A DNA stretch of 64,000 nucleotides from the NCBI RefSeq assembly GCF_019469265.1, contig NZ_CP048268.1, positions 775,501 through 839,500 on the forward strand. The letters are read 5' to 3'. The notes under the pieces were generated by a model. It saw only the letters and a program-made list of their open reading frames with translations, was not told the DNA's origin and did not search any database. Positions 1 through 8,540 of this stretch are shown here, piece by piece. This stretch comes from Lactobacillus panisapium. Lineage in GTDB: Bacteria > Bacillota > Bacilli > Lactobacillales > Lactobacillaceae. The translations under genes and the position numbers were made by a program. Each line of letters begins with the position of its first letter. Position 1 is the first letter of the stretch.

Positions 1-794
1 TACAGCTTGGTGAGAATGGACACGAAAACTTAGAAGACACGAGTCGTGTTTTAGGAGATTTGCTTGATATTATTGGTGTGCGCATCAGTAGTCAGGAGGC
101 AATAAAAAGCATTGCTTTGAGTTCAAGAGCACCCGTAGTTAGCTTTATGAGTGACGATGATCATCCAACTCAAGCTCTTGGTGATCTCATGACTATTGAA
201 GAGAATATGCCGGCTGGCAAGAACATTGAAGATGTTAAGCTGGTGTTTGTTGGTGATACAACACAAATTACTCTATCTGCTTTGTCATTGTGTGCTCAAA
301 TGGGAATGAACTTTGCACAGTATGCACCAAAAGAAAGGCAGATTTCGACTGCTATTTTAAACCAGGCAAAAGAAATTGCTGTCAAAAGTGGAGCTACAAT
401 TGAATTATCAGATCAAGATGACATACTGCATGGTGCAGACTTTGTTTATACTGATGTTTGGTATGGCTCGTATGAAGACGAATTGACCAAGGAAGAATAT
501 CTGAAAATCTTCTATCCTAAATATCAAGTTAACGAAAAATTGTTGGCAAAAACTCATAATACTAATGTTAAATTTATGCATTGTTTGCCAGCTAACCGTG
601 AAGAGGAAGTCTCAACTGCTGTTCTTGAAGGTAAGCATTCGATTGCTTGGGAACAATCTGCAAATAAAAAAGCGATAATGCGGGCAATCTTTACTTATTT
701 ATTGAATTCTCAAAAACAAGAGCCATCTGCTTCAGTAAAAACTAATTTTCAAAATGAGCTTGATGCAATGCTGGCTAAAAGTCCTGTCAAATAA
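1..794 (+). CDS. ptcA: Putrescine carbamoyltransferase, 5'-truncated by window edge
   Basis: The frame is open from the first base, so the N-terminal third lies outside the window. The product belongs to the aspartate/ornithine carbamoyltransferase family. Visible are LEDTSRVL, the HPTQALGDL substrate loop, the long YTDVWYGSYEDELTKEE segment followed by FYPKYQVN, and the catalytic HCLPANRE loop. The YGxYExELxxEE-FYPKYQVN stretch and the roughly 30-residue C-terminal tail are as I recall them in enterococcal putrescine carbamoyltransferase rather than ornithine transcarbamoylase. It would convert N-carbamoylputrescine plus phosphate into putrescine and carbamoyl phosphate, which feeds carbamate kinase for ATP and acid defence. 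It is the last gene of its unit, followed by a terminator. The other agmatine deiminase genes, if present, must be upstream. Ornithine transcarbamoylase is the alternative. Confidence 0.8.
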   Translation, partial: QLGENGHENLEDTSRVLGDLLDIIGVRISSQEAIKSIALSSRAPVVSFMSDDDHPTQALGDLMTIEENMPAGKNIEDVKLVFVGDTTQITLSALSLCAQMGMNFAQYAPKERQISTAILNQAKEIAVKSGATIELSDQDDILHGADFVYTDVWYGSYEDELTKEEYLKIFYPKYQVNEKLLAKTHNTNVKFMHCLPANREEEVSTAVLEGKHSIAWEQSANKKAIMRAIFTYLLNSQKQEPSASVKTNFQNELDAMLAKSPVK

Positions 795-827
795 GCAGCA
801 GACCTAATTTGATAATACTGAAAAATA

Positions 828-860
828 AAAAGTCAGGTTAACTAGTAACCTGACTTTTTT
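828..860 (+). terminator. Rho-independent terminator after ptcA
   Basis: A 13-bp perfect stem (AAAAGTCAGGTTA with its complement) and a 5-nt loop run directly into six T residues. It ends the ptcA transcription unit and also separates it from the convergent tRNA gene. Confidence 0.9.
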
Positions 861-875
861 ATTGCTTTTATTTAA

Positions 876-947
876 TGGGCCCCCTGAGAGTCGAACTCAG
901 ATTTTAAGAACCGGAATCTTACGTGCGATCCATTACACTAAGGGCCC
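876..947 (-). tRNA. tRNA-Arg (anticodon CCG)
   Basis: Read on the minus strand this folds into a standard cloverleaf. The acceptor is GGGCCCT paired with GGGGCCC, the anticodon stem TAAGA/TCTTA carries loop TTCCGGT, and the T arm is CTGAG-TTCGACT-CTCAG. The anticodon is CCG, so it reads the rare codon CGG. The discriminator base is A and the 3' CCA is not encoded (the genome continues TT). Confidence 0.93.
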
Positions 948-1235
948 GAACAAATACATCAAGTAGTATACCAAAAAAATTGCCAAAGTTAAAACTTTTT
1001 TGCTAAAAAATAGCTTTTTAAGGAGGATGACGCAATTTACGGTCACAAATATAAAAGATTCAAGGTGATGAGATAGGTGAATAACAAAGTATTAAAACAA
1101 TTCTTATAAAGCTTTTTAGTTAAAAACCAGTATGTTATCAGTAGTAATCGGGCAGACTCGAAAGTAATGAGACAGTAACCTCAAAAATTAAGTATTTAAG
1201 TCGACAATTGTGGGCATTAATTGCTTTTATTTTCC
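948..1235. other. Spacer between tRNA-Arg and the cggR promoter
   Basis: An AT-rich stretch of about 290 bases with stops in all frames. An AGGAGGATG at 1021-1029 has no spacing between the Shine-Dalgarno-like motif and the ATG, so it is not a convincing start. I see no gene or structured RNA in it. Confidence 0.5.
965..970 (-). promoter_or_regulatory. Probable extended -10 of the tRNA-Arg promoter
   Basis: On the minus strand TTGGTATACT lies about 18 bp upstream of the tRNA 5' end and gives TGn plus the -10 hexamer TATACT. No strong -35 is seen, which suits an extended -10 promoter. Confidence 0.45.
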
Positions 1236-1264
1236 TTGAATTATTCAAAAAGGGTTGTTATACT
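1236..1264 (+). promoter_or_regulatory. SigA-type promoter of the cggR-gap operon
   Basis: -35 TTGAAT (1236-1241), a 17-bp spacer and -10 TATACT (1259-1264). Transcription would start near 1271, leaving a leader of about 120 nt before the cggR start. The CggR-like operator sits in that leader. Confidence 0.75.
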
Positions 1265-1334
1265 ATAGATGTCGATTGAGAAATGGGAGATCTTAATATC
1301 GTAAGTCTACGTTTCTCTTATATTTTTAGACAAT

Positions 1335-1373
1335 CTGGGACGAAAAATGACAAATATCGGGTCATGTTTGTCC
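1335..1373 (+). promoter_or_regulatory. CggR operator, two degenerate direct repeats
   Basis: Two imperfect copies of the CggR half-operator (CGGGAC-N6-TGTC in Bacillus) are visible: TGGGAC-N6-TGAC at 1336-1351 and CGGGTC-N5-TGTC at 1358-1372. They lie between the promoter and the cggR ribosome binding site. By analogy with Bacillus, CggR bound here would block transcription of its own operon unless fructose-1,6-bisphosphate is high. Confidence 0.65.
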
Positions 1374-1393
1374 CGGGAGAAGGAGAGAAGTCG

Positions 1394-2425
1394 ATGTACG
1401 CGGAAATTCCTGTGCTAGAAGCTCTCGTTCCTGACATCTTAAAAGTTTTTCGGCAAAGGTATCTTGTCCTTGAGCAAATTTCTCTTCATGCACCTGTTGG
1501 ACGCAGAAGTGTTGCTCGGTCATTGGGACTTTCTGAAAGAAATGTGCGAACCGAAACAGAGTATCTTCGTGAGCTTGGTTTAATTGAGATCAAGAGTTTT
1601 GGCATGTTTATGACAGAAAAGGGCAAAAAGATGTTGCAAGAAGCAGCACCACTGATTGATCGCTTGTTTAATGCTCGTGAGACTGAAGTCGATTTAGCAC
1701 GTAAACTTGGGATTGAACGAACGATTATTGTTCCTGGTGATAGTGATTTGCAAGAGCTAGTCTTTGAAAAGATGGGAGAAGAACTAAATTCTGCTCTGGA
1801 TCTTTTATTGCCGCTCGGGCATTCAATTATTACTGTACTAGGTGGAGCTGCACTTGCAAAGTCAGCTAGAAATTTGTCTAAAAGTTTAGGTAAAAATCGG
1901 CAATTGGAATTTGTACCAGGTCGGGGAGCCTTAGGCGAAAATGTTGCTATTCAAAGTAATACAATCGTCCAGGAAATGGCCGCTGAGACTGGTGGTAACT
2001 ATAAAACTTTATATTTACCTGAACAGGTTTCAACAGAAGCTTATAAGTCTCTGATTCGTGAATCAACTGTTGCTGATGTGCTTGAAGATATTTCTAAGAC
2101 TGATGTCGTAATTCACGGAATAGGGCTAGCTCATGATATGGCACGTAGACGAGGATATGATTCAATTCGTTTATCCGAGTTGCGTGAAAAAAAGGTCGTC
2201 ACCGAATGTTTTGGGTGTTTCTTCGATGGCGATGGAAAGATTGTTGACCGCGTGCACCAGGTTGGCTTGCAGTTCGAGAATCTAAATAAAATACCTCACA
2301 TATTTGCCTTTGCTTGTGGCAGCCGGAAGGCAAAAGCAATCGAAGCTTATATGCCTAATGCTCCTCATCAAACCTGGTTAATTACTGATGAGGGAGCCTC
2401 AAATAAGATTTTAAAGGAGAAATAA
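1394..2425 (+). CDS. cggR: Central glycolytic genes regulator CggR (SorC family)
   Basis: This is the repressor of the gap operon and is controlled by sugar phosphate. An N-terminal winged helix (QPIGRRS-type PVGRRSVARSLGLSERNVRTE) precedes the SorC/DeoR-like effector domain with VPGRGALGENV and the C-terminal HVGxG-like core. The frame is open upstream to 1283. I choose ATG 1394 because AGGAG at 1381-1385 sits 8 nt before it, the protein is then 343 aa (the family length), and the longer version would translate through the operator. gap follows after 52 bases with its own strong ribosome binding site, so the two form one operon. Confidence 0.92.
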   Translation: MYAEIPVLEALVPDILKVFRQRYLVLEQISLHAPVGRRSVARSLGLSERNVRTETEYLRELGLIEIKSFGMFMTEKGKKMLQEAAPLIDRLFNARETEVDLARKLGIERTIIVPGDSDLQELVFEKMGEELNSALDLLLPLGHSIITVLGGAALAKSARNLSKSLGKNRQLEFVPGRGALGENVAIQSNTIVQEMAAETGGNYKTLYLPEQVSTEAYKSLIRESTVADVLEDISKTDVVIHGIGLAHDMARRRGYDSIRLSELREKKVVTECFGCFFDGDGKIVDRVHQVGLQFENLNKIPHIFAFACGSRKAKAIEAYMPNAPHQTWLITDEGASNKILKEK

Positions 2426-2477
2426 TTCTCATTTAAAATAAATAGATGTTTATAGTTCTTAAGGAGGACTTTAGAAT

Positions 2478-3494
2478 ATGACAGTTAAAATTGGTATTAA
2501 CGGCTTTGGCCGTATCGGTCGTTTAGCATTCCGTCGGATCATGGATTTGGGCGAAAAGTCAAAGGATATCGAAGTTGTTGCTATTAACGACTTGACTACC
2601 CCAGCACTTTTGGCACACTTGTTGAAGTATGACTCAACTCATGGTACTTTTGACCACGAAGTTTCAGCTACTGACGACTCAATTGTTGTTGATGGTAAGA
2701 AATACCGCGTATACGCAGAACCACAAGCTCAAAACATTCCTTGGGTTAAGAACGATGGCGTTGACTTTGTTCTTGAATGTACTGGTTTCTACACTAGTAA
2801 GGCTAAGTCACAAGCTCACCTTGACGCTGGTGCAAAGAGAGTCTTAATTTCAGCACCTGCTGGTAATGACTTGAAGACTATTGTTTACTCAGTAAACGAT
2901 GACACTTTGGACGCAAGCGACAAGATCGTTTCTGCTGGTTCATGTACTACTAACTCATTGGCACCAATGGTTGATGCTTTACAAAAAGAATTTGGCATCA
3001 AGGTAGCTACTATGACTACTATCCACGCTTACACTTCAACTCAAATGCTTTTGGATGGACCTGTTCGTGGTGGTAACATGCGTGCTGCTCGTGCTGCTGC
3101 AGTTAACATTATTCCTCACTCAACTGGTGCTGCTAAGGCTATTGGTCTTGTTGTTCCAGAATTGAACGGTAAAGTTAACGGTCACGCACAACGTGTTCCA
3201 GTTACTGATGGTTCATTGACTGAATTAGTTTCAATCCTTGACAAGAAGGTTACTGCTGATGAAGTTAACTCAGCATTGAAGAAGTACGAAAGCCCATCAT
3301 TTGCATACAACGATGACGAAATCGTTTCAAGCGATGTTGTTGGTATGACTGCTGGTTCAATCTTTGACCCAACTCAAACTATGGTAACCACTGCTGGTGA
3401 CAATCAATTAGTTAAGACTGTTGCTTGGTACGACAATGAATACTCATTCACTTGCCAAATGGTTCGTACTTTGTTGAAATTTGCTACTCTTTAA
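2478..3494 (+). CDS. gap: Type I glyceraldehyde-3-phosphate dehydrogenase
   Basis: NAD-dependent glycolytic enzyme of 338 aa, full length. The N-terminal [10 protein letters not shown] dinucleotide-binding loop is present and the catalytic Cys156 lies in [12 protein letters not shown]. The C-terminal [11 protein letters not shown] is typical. AAGGAGG at 2461 precedes the ATG. Codon use is strongly biased (GCT, GTT, AAC, AAG), as expected for one of the most abundant proteins of the cell. A strong terminator follows, which would let gap mRNA accumulate separately from pgk. Confidence 0.98.
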   Translation: MTVKIGINGFGRIGRLAFRRIMDLGEKSKDIEVVAINDLTTPALLAHLLKYDSTHGTFDHEVSATDDSIVVDGKKYRVYAEPQAQNIPWVKNDGVDFVLECTGFYTSKAKSQAHLDAGAKRVLISAPAGNDLKTIVYSVNDDTLDASDKIVSAGSCTTNSLAPMVDALQKEFGIKVATMTTIHAYTSTQMLLDGPVRGGNMRAARAAAVNIIPHSTGAAKAIGLVVPELNGKVNGHAQRVPVTDGSLTELVSILDKKVTADEVNSALKKYESPSFAYNDDEIVSSDVVGMTAGSIFDPTQTMVTTAGDNQLVKTVAWYDNEYSFTCQMVRTLLKFATL

Positions 3495-3528
3495 TCGCTA
3501 AATTTGATTACTGTTAAGTAGTAAAGAG

Positions 3529-3562
3529 AAGGCGGAGGGAAATTCTTCCTTCCGCCTTTTTT
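3529..3562 (+). terminator. Terminator between gap and pgk
   Basis: Stem AAGGCGGAGGGAA paired with TTCCTTCCGCCTT, with a loop of a few bases and followed by a T run. It is only 36 bases before pgk, so pgk-tpi may depend on read-through or on a promoter I cannot resolve. Confidence 0.88.
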
Positions 3563-3597
3563 TCAAGAGAAAATAATTAAGTTATCGGAGGATAAAG

Positions 3598-4809
3598 ATG
3601 GCTAAATTAATCGTTTCAGACCTTGATGTTAAAGATAAAAAGGTTTTAGTTCGTGTTGACTTTAATGTCCCAATTAAAGATGGTGTAATTGGTGATGACA
3701 ACCGGATCGTTGCTGCACTTCCTACTATTAAGTACATTATTGAAAATGGTGGTAAAGCCATTTTGCTTAGTCACTTAGGTCGGGTAAAATCAGACGCAGA
3801 TAAAAAAGAATTGACTTTAAAGCCTGTTGCTGATCGCTTAAGCGAATTGTTGAACAAGCCTGTAACTTTTGTTGCCGAAAATGAAGGCAAAGAAGTTGAA
3901 GACACTATTAACAACATGCAAGACGGCGATGTTGTTGTCCTTGAAAACACTCGTTTCCAAGATATTGACAATGATTTTGGTAAGCGTGAGAGTAAGAATG
4001 ATCCTAAATTAGGTGAATACTGGGCTTCACTTGGCGATATGTATGTCAATGATGCTTTTGGTACTGCTCACAGAAGTCACGCTTCTAATGTTGGTATTGC
4101 TGAAGCAATGAAGAAGGATGGTAAGCCTGCAGCAGCTGGTTTCTTGATGGAAAAGGAAATCAAATTCTTAGGAGATGCCGTTGCTAATCCAGTTCACCCA
4201 TTTGTTACCATTTTGGGTGGTGCTAAGGTTTCAGACAAAATTGACGTTATTACCAACTTGATTCCTAAATCAGATCACATCTTAATCGGTGGTGGTATGG
4301 CTTATACTTTCCTTGCTGCACAAGGTCACGAAATTGGTAAGTCATTATTTGAACCTGACAAGGTTGACTTAGCTAAGAAGCTCCTTAAGGAAGCAGATGG
4401 CAAGATTGTTTTACCAGTTGATAACCTAGCTGCAACCGAATTCTCAAATGATGCTGCACGCAAGGTTGTTGGTGATGATATTCCTGAAAACATGATGGGG
4501 CTTGATATTGGTCCTAAGACTGTTGAAAAATTCAAGGATATCTTAAAAGATGCTAAGACTGTTGTATGGAACGGCCCAATGGGTGCTTTTGAAATGTCCA
4601 ACTTTGCTGAAGGTACGTTAGAAGTAGGTAAGGCTTTAGCTGATCTTACTGATGCTACTACTATCATTGGTGGTGGTGACTCAACTGCTGCTGCTAAGCA
4701 ATTAGGTATCGCTCCTAAGATTACCCACATCTCAACTGGTGGTGGTGCTTCTCTTCAATACCTTGAAGGTAAGGAATTACCAGGTATTGCCTGCATCTCA
4801 GATAAATAA
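3598..4809 (+). CDS. pgk: Phosphoglycerate kinase
   Basis: Makes ATP from 1,3-bisphosphoglycerate. At 403 aa it is full length. The N-terminal substrate segment [12 protein letters not shown], the basic SHLGR motif, the hinge region and the C-terminal nucleotide site GGGDSTAAA are all visible. CGGAGG lies 8-10 bases before ATG. tpiA follows after 24 bases, so pgk and tpiA form a unit. Codon bias is that of a highly expressed gene. Confidence 0.98.
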   Translation: MAKLIVSDLDVKDKKVLVRVDFNVPIKDGVIGDDNRIVAALPTIKYIIENGGKAILLSHLGRVKSDADKKELTLKPVADRLSELLNKPVTFVAENEGKEVEDTINNMQDGDVVVLENTRFQDIDNDFGKRESKNDPKLGEYWASLGDMYVNDAFGTAHRSHASNVGIAEAMKKDGKPAAAGFLMEKEIKFLGDAVANPVHPFVTILGGAKVSDKIDVITNLIPKSDHILIGGGMAYTFLAAQGHEIGKSLFEPDKVDLAKKLLKEADGKIVLPVDNLAATEFSNDAARKVVGDDIPENMMGLDIGPKTVEKFKDILKDAKTVVWNGPMGAFEMSNFAEGTLEVGKALADLTDATTIIGGGDSTAAAKQLGIAPKITHISTGGGASLQYLEGKELPGIACISDK

Positions 4810-4833
4810 GCTATAGGAAAGGACGTCGATTAA

Positions 4834-5589
4834 ATGCGTACACCAATTATCGCTGGTAACTGGAAATTAAACATGAACCCAGAGCAAACAGCAGAATTTG
4901 TTGCTGCTATTAAGGATAAGTTGCCAGAATCAAGCAAAGTAGAATCATTAATTTGTGCTCCAGCTGTTGACTTAGATGCTTTGAAAAAAGCTGCGGCTGG
5001 TTCAGAATTACGTGTTGGTGCTGAAAATGCCTACTTTGAAGATGAAGGTGCCTTCACTGGTGAAACTTCACCTAAAGTTCTTAATGAAATGGGAATTAAC
5101 TACTGCATTATTGGTCACTCAGAGCGTCGTGGTTACTTCCATGAAACTGATGAAGACATTAATAAAAAAGCTAAGGCTTTATTTGCTAACAATGTTACCC
5201 CAATCGTTTGCTGTGGTGAATCACTCGAAACTCGTGAAGCTAACAAGCAAGAAGAATGGGTAGTTGGTCAAATTAAGGCAGACTTAGAAGGTCTTTCTGC
5301 TGACCAAGTTGCCAACTTAGTAATTGCTTATGAGCCAATTTGGGCTATCGGTACTGGTAAAACTGCTAGTTCAGACCAAGCTGAAGAAATGTGCAAGACT
5401 ATCCGTGATACGGTTAAAGACTTGTACAATGAAGAAACAGCTGAAAATGTTCGTATTCAATACGGTGGTTCGGTAAATCCAGGCAACGTTAAGGAATTAA
5501 TGGCTAAACCAAACATCGATGGTGGTTTAGTTGGTGGTGCATCACTTAAGCCTGACTCATACTTAGCTTTAGTAAACTACCAAGACTAA
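4834..5589 (+). CDS. tpiA: Triosephosphate isomerase
   Basis: Interconverts dihydroxyacetone phosphate and glyceraldehyde 3-phosphate. 251 aa, TIM barrel. GNWKLNMN carries the active-site Asn and Lys, IIGHSERR the catalytic His, [15 protein letters not shown] the catalytic Glu and the flexible lid, and YGGSVNP plus the GGLVGGASL end form the phosphate site. It is the last gene of the glycolytic cluster and is closed by a strong terminator. No enolase gene follows here. Confidence 0.98.
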   Translation: MRTPIIAGNWKLNMNPEQTAEFVAAIKDKLPESSKVESLICAPAVDLDALKKAAAGSELRVGAENAYFEDEGAFTGETSPKVLNEMGINYCIIGHSERRGYFHETDEDINKKAKALFANNVTPIVCCGESLETREANKQEEWVVGQIKADLEGLSADQVANLVIAYEPIWAIGTGKTASSDQAEEMCKTIRDTVKDLYNEETAENVRIQYGGSVNPGNVKELMAKPNIDGGLVGGASLKPDSYLALVNYQD

Positions 5590-5605
5590 TTTTAACTGTA
5601 TTAAA

Positions 5606-5639
5606 GAAAAAGCTTCTGCCATGAGCAGAAGCTTTTTTT
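5606..5639 (+). terminator. Terminator after tpiA
   Basis: Near-perfect stem AAAAAGCTTCTGC with its complement GCAGAAGCTTTTT, a loop of about 5 nt and a run of seven T residues. Confidence 0.93.
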
Positions 5640-5698
5640 GTATGTAAGAAAGGAGTAATTCGTTCAGTCAATCGTTTTTAAAATAGTTCAGAGTTTCA

Positions 5699-5728
5699 TT
5701 GCCTTAACTATCTTTATGGGATTATAAT
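5699..5728 (+). promoter_or_regulatory. Promoter of first WRGKWY secreted gene
   Basis: TTGCCT (5699-5704), an 18-bp spacer and a perfect -10 TATAAT (5723-5728). The predicted start is about 30 bases upstream of the AAGGAGG of the next gene. Confidence 0.6.
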
Positions 5729-5766
5729 GATAATCAACATAATAAAAAATAAGGAGGCTTTTAATA

Positions 5767-6384
5767 ATGAAGTTGCGTAAAATAATTACCGTGCTGCTAG
5801 CGACAGTAACATTGACTACTGTCAGTGGATTGCTAACTAGTCAACCGGAAATGGTGCAAGCCAAGCAAACAAAAATTAAGATTAAGAAAACAAAAAATGG
5901 CTTTACAGCTAATTTTAATTTTCCTCAATCATGGCGTGGTAAGTGGTATAGCTATACTAATCAGAAATTGAAAAGTATGGAAATTCATTCCAAGGGCTTA
6001 AATACGCCGTGGACTGGTGAATATGTGAAACTTGTTACACCAACAAAGGTTAAAGGAACTAATAAGTATATCTGGCAAATGGGTCATAAATGGAACCAAA
6101 AACATTATCCGGTTATCAAAAAAGTTTCGCGCGTCTCTACTAAAACACTTAATAAGCAAAAATGGATTATCATGAGTCCAATTGACGAAAAATCTTTAAA
6201 GATGGGCTACGCTTTTGCCTTAGAAACTAGGCAATTAGATGGAACTAACCAGGAAATTATGTTTGAGGCAAACCCAATAACTGGTCAAATTTATGAACAA
6301 TTCTTTAGGTCTCCAGAATTAGCCCAAAAATATAGTGAGTATCGTTTTAATGACTTAAACTATCTTTCTTATGATGTAAACTAG
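5767..6384 (+). CDS. Secreted WRGKWY-family protein, copy 1, function unknown
   Basis: 205 aa. A lysine-rich start, a hydrophobic core (about residues 8-25) and VQAKQ make a classical signal peptide with a cut near residue 32. The mature protein is basic and carries FNFPQSWRGKWYS, then TPWTGEYVKL, KGTNKYIWQM, KWIIMSPIDEKS and a C-terminal FFRSPELAQKYSEY. No cysteine, LPXTG, lipobox or membrane anchor is seen after the signal. It aligns along its whole length with the gene at 7269 and more loosely with the one at 6494. The W-R-G-x-W-Y start of a strand recalls the GxW signature of lipocalin-like barrels, but this is only an inference. It has its own promoter and a terminator. Confidence 0.8.
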   Translation: MKLRKIITVLLATVTLTTVSGLLTSQPEMVQAKQTKIKIKKTKNGFTANFNFPQSWRGKWYSYTNQKLKSMEIHSKGLNTPWTGEYVKLVTPTKVKGTNKYIWQMGHKWNQKHYPVIKKVSRVSTKTLNKQKWIIMSPIDEKSLKMGYAFALETRQLDGTNQEIMFEANPITGQIYEQFFRSPELAQKYSEYRFNDLNYLSYDVN

Positions 6385-6408
6385 AATAAACAAAGTAGAA
6401 CTATGATT

Positions 6409-6443
6409 AAAAAAGCAAATTTAGCCTTAAAATTGCTTTTTTT
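6409..6443 (+). terminator. Terminator after WRGKWY copy 1
   Basis: AAAAAAGCAA and TTGCTTTTTT enclose a 14-nt loop and end in a T run. The stem is A/T-rich but perfect. Confidence 0.65.
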
Positions 6444-6493
6444 GTTAACATAGTATTAGTGGATTATTTAGTTTTACATGAAGGAGAGTTAAA

Positions 6494-7060
6494 TTGAAAA
6501 AATTAAAATATTTATATGCTCTAATGGGAGTGTTTGCTATCGGTCTTTTTGCCTACAAGGCTTTTAATAATGAAATTTTACCTCCTACACAAATAGTACA
6601 AGCGCAACATGTTAAAGGAGATTTAGGCAAATTTACTGTTCCCAAGAGAATGCGGGGAACTTGGTATGGTAAATATTTTGATATAGGTGGAATTAAGTCA
6701 AAAACGCTTAATAAATTGAAAGTGTCAGCTCATAAAATTGGTGGAACAGTTTTACATAAACAAACTGCTAATTTTAATGGGACCAAGATTCCTAAAAAAG
6801 CGCAAAATTGGGCAAGAGTATATTACCCAGTCACTTATAAAAAAGATCACGGTATTAAGTATGTTGGCATGTATCCTTGGGTTAGCCCAGCATCTTCTGG
6901 AACACATCTCGGTTTATACCATTATAAGGGTCATAAAGTTTTAATTGAGCGAACAACGTCTTCTTCCAGAATAACTAATGTTTACTGGAAATCTAAGCGT
7001 TTAGCCAAAAGATTTGGTGGGCATAAGCCAAAAGAACTTAAGCGATACGCAGAGTATTAA
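6494..7060 (+). CDS. Secreted WRGTWY-family protein, divergent copy 2
   Basis: 188 aa from a TTG start preceded by AAGGAGAG. Residues 5-20 are a hydrophobic signal or anchor segment. The rest is strongly basic, with VPKRMRGTWYGKYFD corresponding to the PxxWRGKWYS of its neighbours, and a C-terminal YWKSKRLAKRFGGH matching the place of FFxSxELAKKY. The middle part is different from copies 1 and 3. Signal cleavage near VQAQH is likely. The enzyme or binding role is unknown. It is separated from both neighbours by untranslated DNA, so the three genes are probably not one transcript. Confidence 0.72.
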   Translation: MKKLKYLYALMGVFAIGLFAYKAFNNEILPPTQIVQAQHVKGDLGKFTVPKRMRGTWYGKYFDIGGIKSKTLNKLKVSAHKIGGTVLHKQTANFNGTKIPKKAQNWARVYYPVTYKKDHGIKYVGMYPWVSPASSGTHLGLYHYKGHKVLIERTTSSSRITNVYWKSKRLAKRFGGHKPKELKRYAEY

Positions 7061-7268
7061 ACGTCGATTAGTTAGCAACTTTTTATTTTATAATAGTAGT
7101 CTTATTTAGCTCCAGGTTGATATTTGGGAATAAATCCTTTGACTCATATTCAAAACTGACCATTTTGATGAACATATAGATAAATAAAACTAATTTGCTT
7201 AAAGGTACACTTTTAGCAATTAACTGGTATAATAATAAATTATCTTAGGTTCTCAGGAGGCCGACAAT

Positions 7269-7880
7269 ATGAAAAGTAAAAAGATTATTACACTGCTTGC
7301 AGCCGCAACTGTTACTCTGACTGCTGCTACTGGTGTAGTCGCAACTCAAGCAGAGCAAACCCAAGCAGCTAGTGTTAAGAAAAGTAAATATGGCTTTAAA
7401 AAGTCATTTACTTTCCCCACATCTTGGCGCGGCAAATGGTACAGCACCAATAATTTGACTCCAAGTCCAATGAACATTCAAAAGACTTCTTTTGATACAC
7501 CATGGACAAACGAACATGTGAAAGCTGTCAAAGTTGGTAAGGTTAAGGGTACTAACAAATATCCTTGGCAAATGACCAAAGCTTGGAAATTAAAGAATGC
7601 TGGTGTATTTGCAAAATATACTCGAGTAACTACTAAGAAAATGAACGGCGAAAAGTGGATTGTTTTGAGTCCAGTCGATCAAAAGTCTACTAAAAAGGGT
7701 TATGCATTTACTGTAAAAACTGAGTTAATTGATGGCAAAAAAGAACCTGTATTGTTCCAATCACATCCGCAAGAAGGAAAGGTTACTAACCAATTCTTTA
7801 CTTCTGAAGAATTAGCTAAGAAGTATGCGACATATGAGTTTAAGGACATGACTTACAGCAAAGTAAATCCTCGTCAATAA
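7269..7880 (+). CDS. Secreted WRGKWY-family protein, copy 3, function unknown
   Basis: 203 aa. The signal peptide is clear: KSKK, a hydrophobic stretch and a cut after TQAAS near residue 35. The mature chain FTFPTSWRGKWYS, TPWTNEHVKAVKVGKVKGTNKYPWQMTKAW, KWIVLSPVDQKSTKKGYAF and FFTSEELAKKYATYEF mirrors copy 1 almost segment by segment, so these are recent paralogs. TATAAT at about 7230 and AGGAGG before the ATG support expression. No sorting signal is present, so the product is probably released or bound to the wall by charge. Confidence 0.8.
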   Translation: MKSKKIITLLAAATVTLTAATGVVATQAEQTQAASVKKSKYGFKKSFTFPTSWRGKWYSTNNLTPSPMNIQKTSFDTPWTNEHVKAVKVGKVKGTNKYPWQMTKAWKLKNAGVFAKYTRVTTKKMNGEKWIVLSPVDQKSTKKGYAFTVKTELIDGKKEPVLFQSHPQEGKVTNQFFTSEELAKKYATYEFKDMTYSKVNPRQ

Positions 7881-7887
7881 TATTGTG

Positions 7888-7920
7888 ACTGCAACTACTA
7901 TCATGTAGTTGCAGTTTTTT
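7888..7920 (+). terminator. Terminator after WRGKWY copy 3
   Basis: Perfect 11-bp stem ACTGCAACTAC / GTAGTTGCAGT with a 6-nt loop and a T run. Confidence 0.9.
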
Positions 7921-7940
7921 GTTTAATTTTGGAGAAAACA

Positions 7941-8510
7941 GTGAAATTACTTTTATCAGGCGATAGTATCATAGCGCGAAAAGAAGGTTTAACTGAACCG
8001 CATATTAACTATAATTTGAAAAAGCTGCTTTCAAATCTTCAGGTTATTAATACCGCTGTTGCGGGAATTAACTCAGTAAAATTTTATGACATGATTTCCG
8101 AGTTGGTTTTAAAAAGAGAGCATTGCGATAAAGTAGCAATCTTATTGGGTACAAATGATTTAGCTGCCAATAAACAGGTACCAATTGATCAATTTAAGCA
8201 AAAGATGGCATCAATCGCTTCTAGCCTTATTCAAGTTTACTCACCAAAAGATATTATTTTTATTTCGCCGCCAGCCATTGATGAACTAAAGCAGAAATAC
8301 CGCACAAATTATTTAGTGGCACTTTACACTGCAGCGATTGAAGAAGTTACTGAAGATTACCATCTGCAATTTATTAATTTGTACCAAGCAATGATTTCTA
8401 GTAAAGAAATTAAAATACTTTGTCGTGGTTTACTCGATGATGGCTTACATTTTGGCAATGCAGGCTATACCTTACTAGCTAATTTGCTTTTCGAACAACT
8501 AACTAAATAA
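7941..8510 (+). CDS. SGNH/GDSL-family hydrolase
   Basis: 189 aa cytoplasmic esterase-like protein. Block I is LLLSGDSII with the nucleophile Ser, block III is LGTNDLAA, and block V is DGLHFGNAGY with the catalytic Asp and His. The middle Gly block is AVAGINS. An upstream TTG at 7929 is in frame but overlaps GGAG (7931-7934). GTG 7941 is 6 nt after GGAG and starts exactly at the first strand, so it is preferred. The substrate is unknown; related proteins remove acyl groups from lipids, carbohydrates or peptidoglycan. Confidence 0.85.
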   Translation: MKLLLSGDSIIARKEGLTEPHINYNLKKLLSNLQVINTAVAGINSVKFYDMISELVLKREHCDKVAILLGTNDLAANKQVPIDQFKQKMASIASSLIQVYSPKDIIFISPPAIDELKQKYRTNYLVALYTAAIEEVTEDYHLQFINLYQAMISSKEIKILCRGLLDDGLHFGNAGYTLLANLLFEQLTK

Positions 8511-8512
8511 TA

Positions 8513-8540
8513 AAAAGCACCCCCACCGAGGATGCTTTAA
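8513..8540 (-). terminator. Terminator, mainly minus strand
   Basis: AAAGCAC and ATGCTTT arms with a GC-rich inner part form a hairpin between two convergent genes. The T run is better on the minus strand (GTGCTTTTTATT), where it would end the LURP-like gene whose stop codon it overlaps. Confidence 0.6.

Noticed and set aside
1..794. Ornithine carbamoyltransferase of an arginine deiminase cluster
   Set aside because: The FYPKYQVN and YGSYEDEL segments and tail fit putrescine carbamoyltransferase better; kept only as an alternative.
1283..1393. Longer N-terminus of CggR (380 aa)
   Set aside because: It covers the operator, has no ribosome binding site at 1283, and exceeds the family length; ATG 1394 has a good AGGAG.
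3771..4730. Long minus-strand open frames inside pgk
   Set aside because: They are antisense shadows of a strongly biased coding sequence and have no ribosome binding site or family motif.
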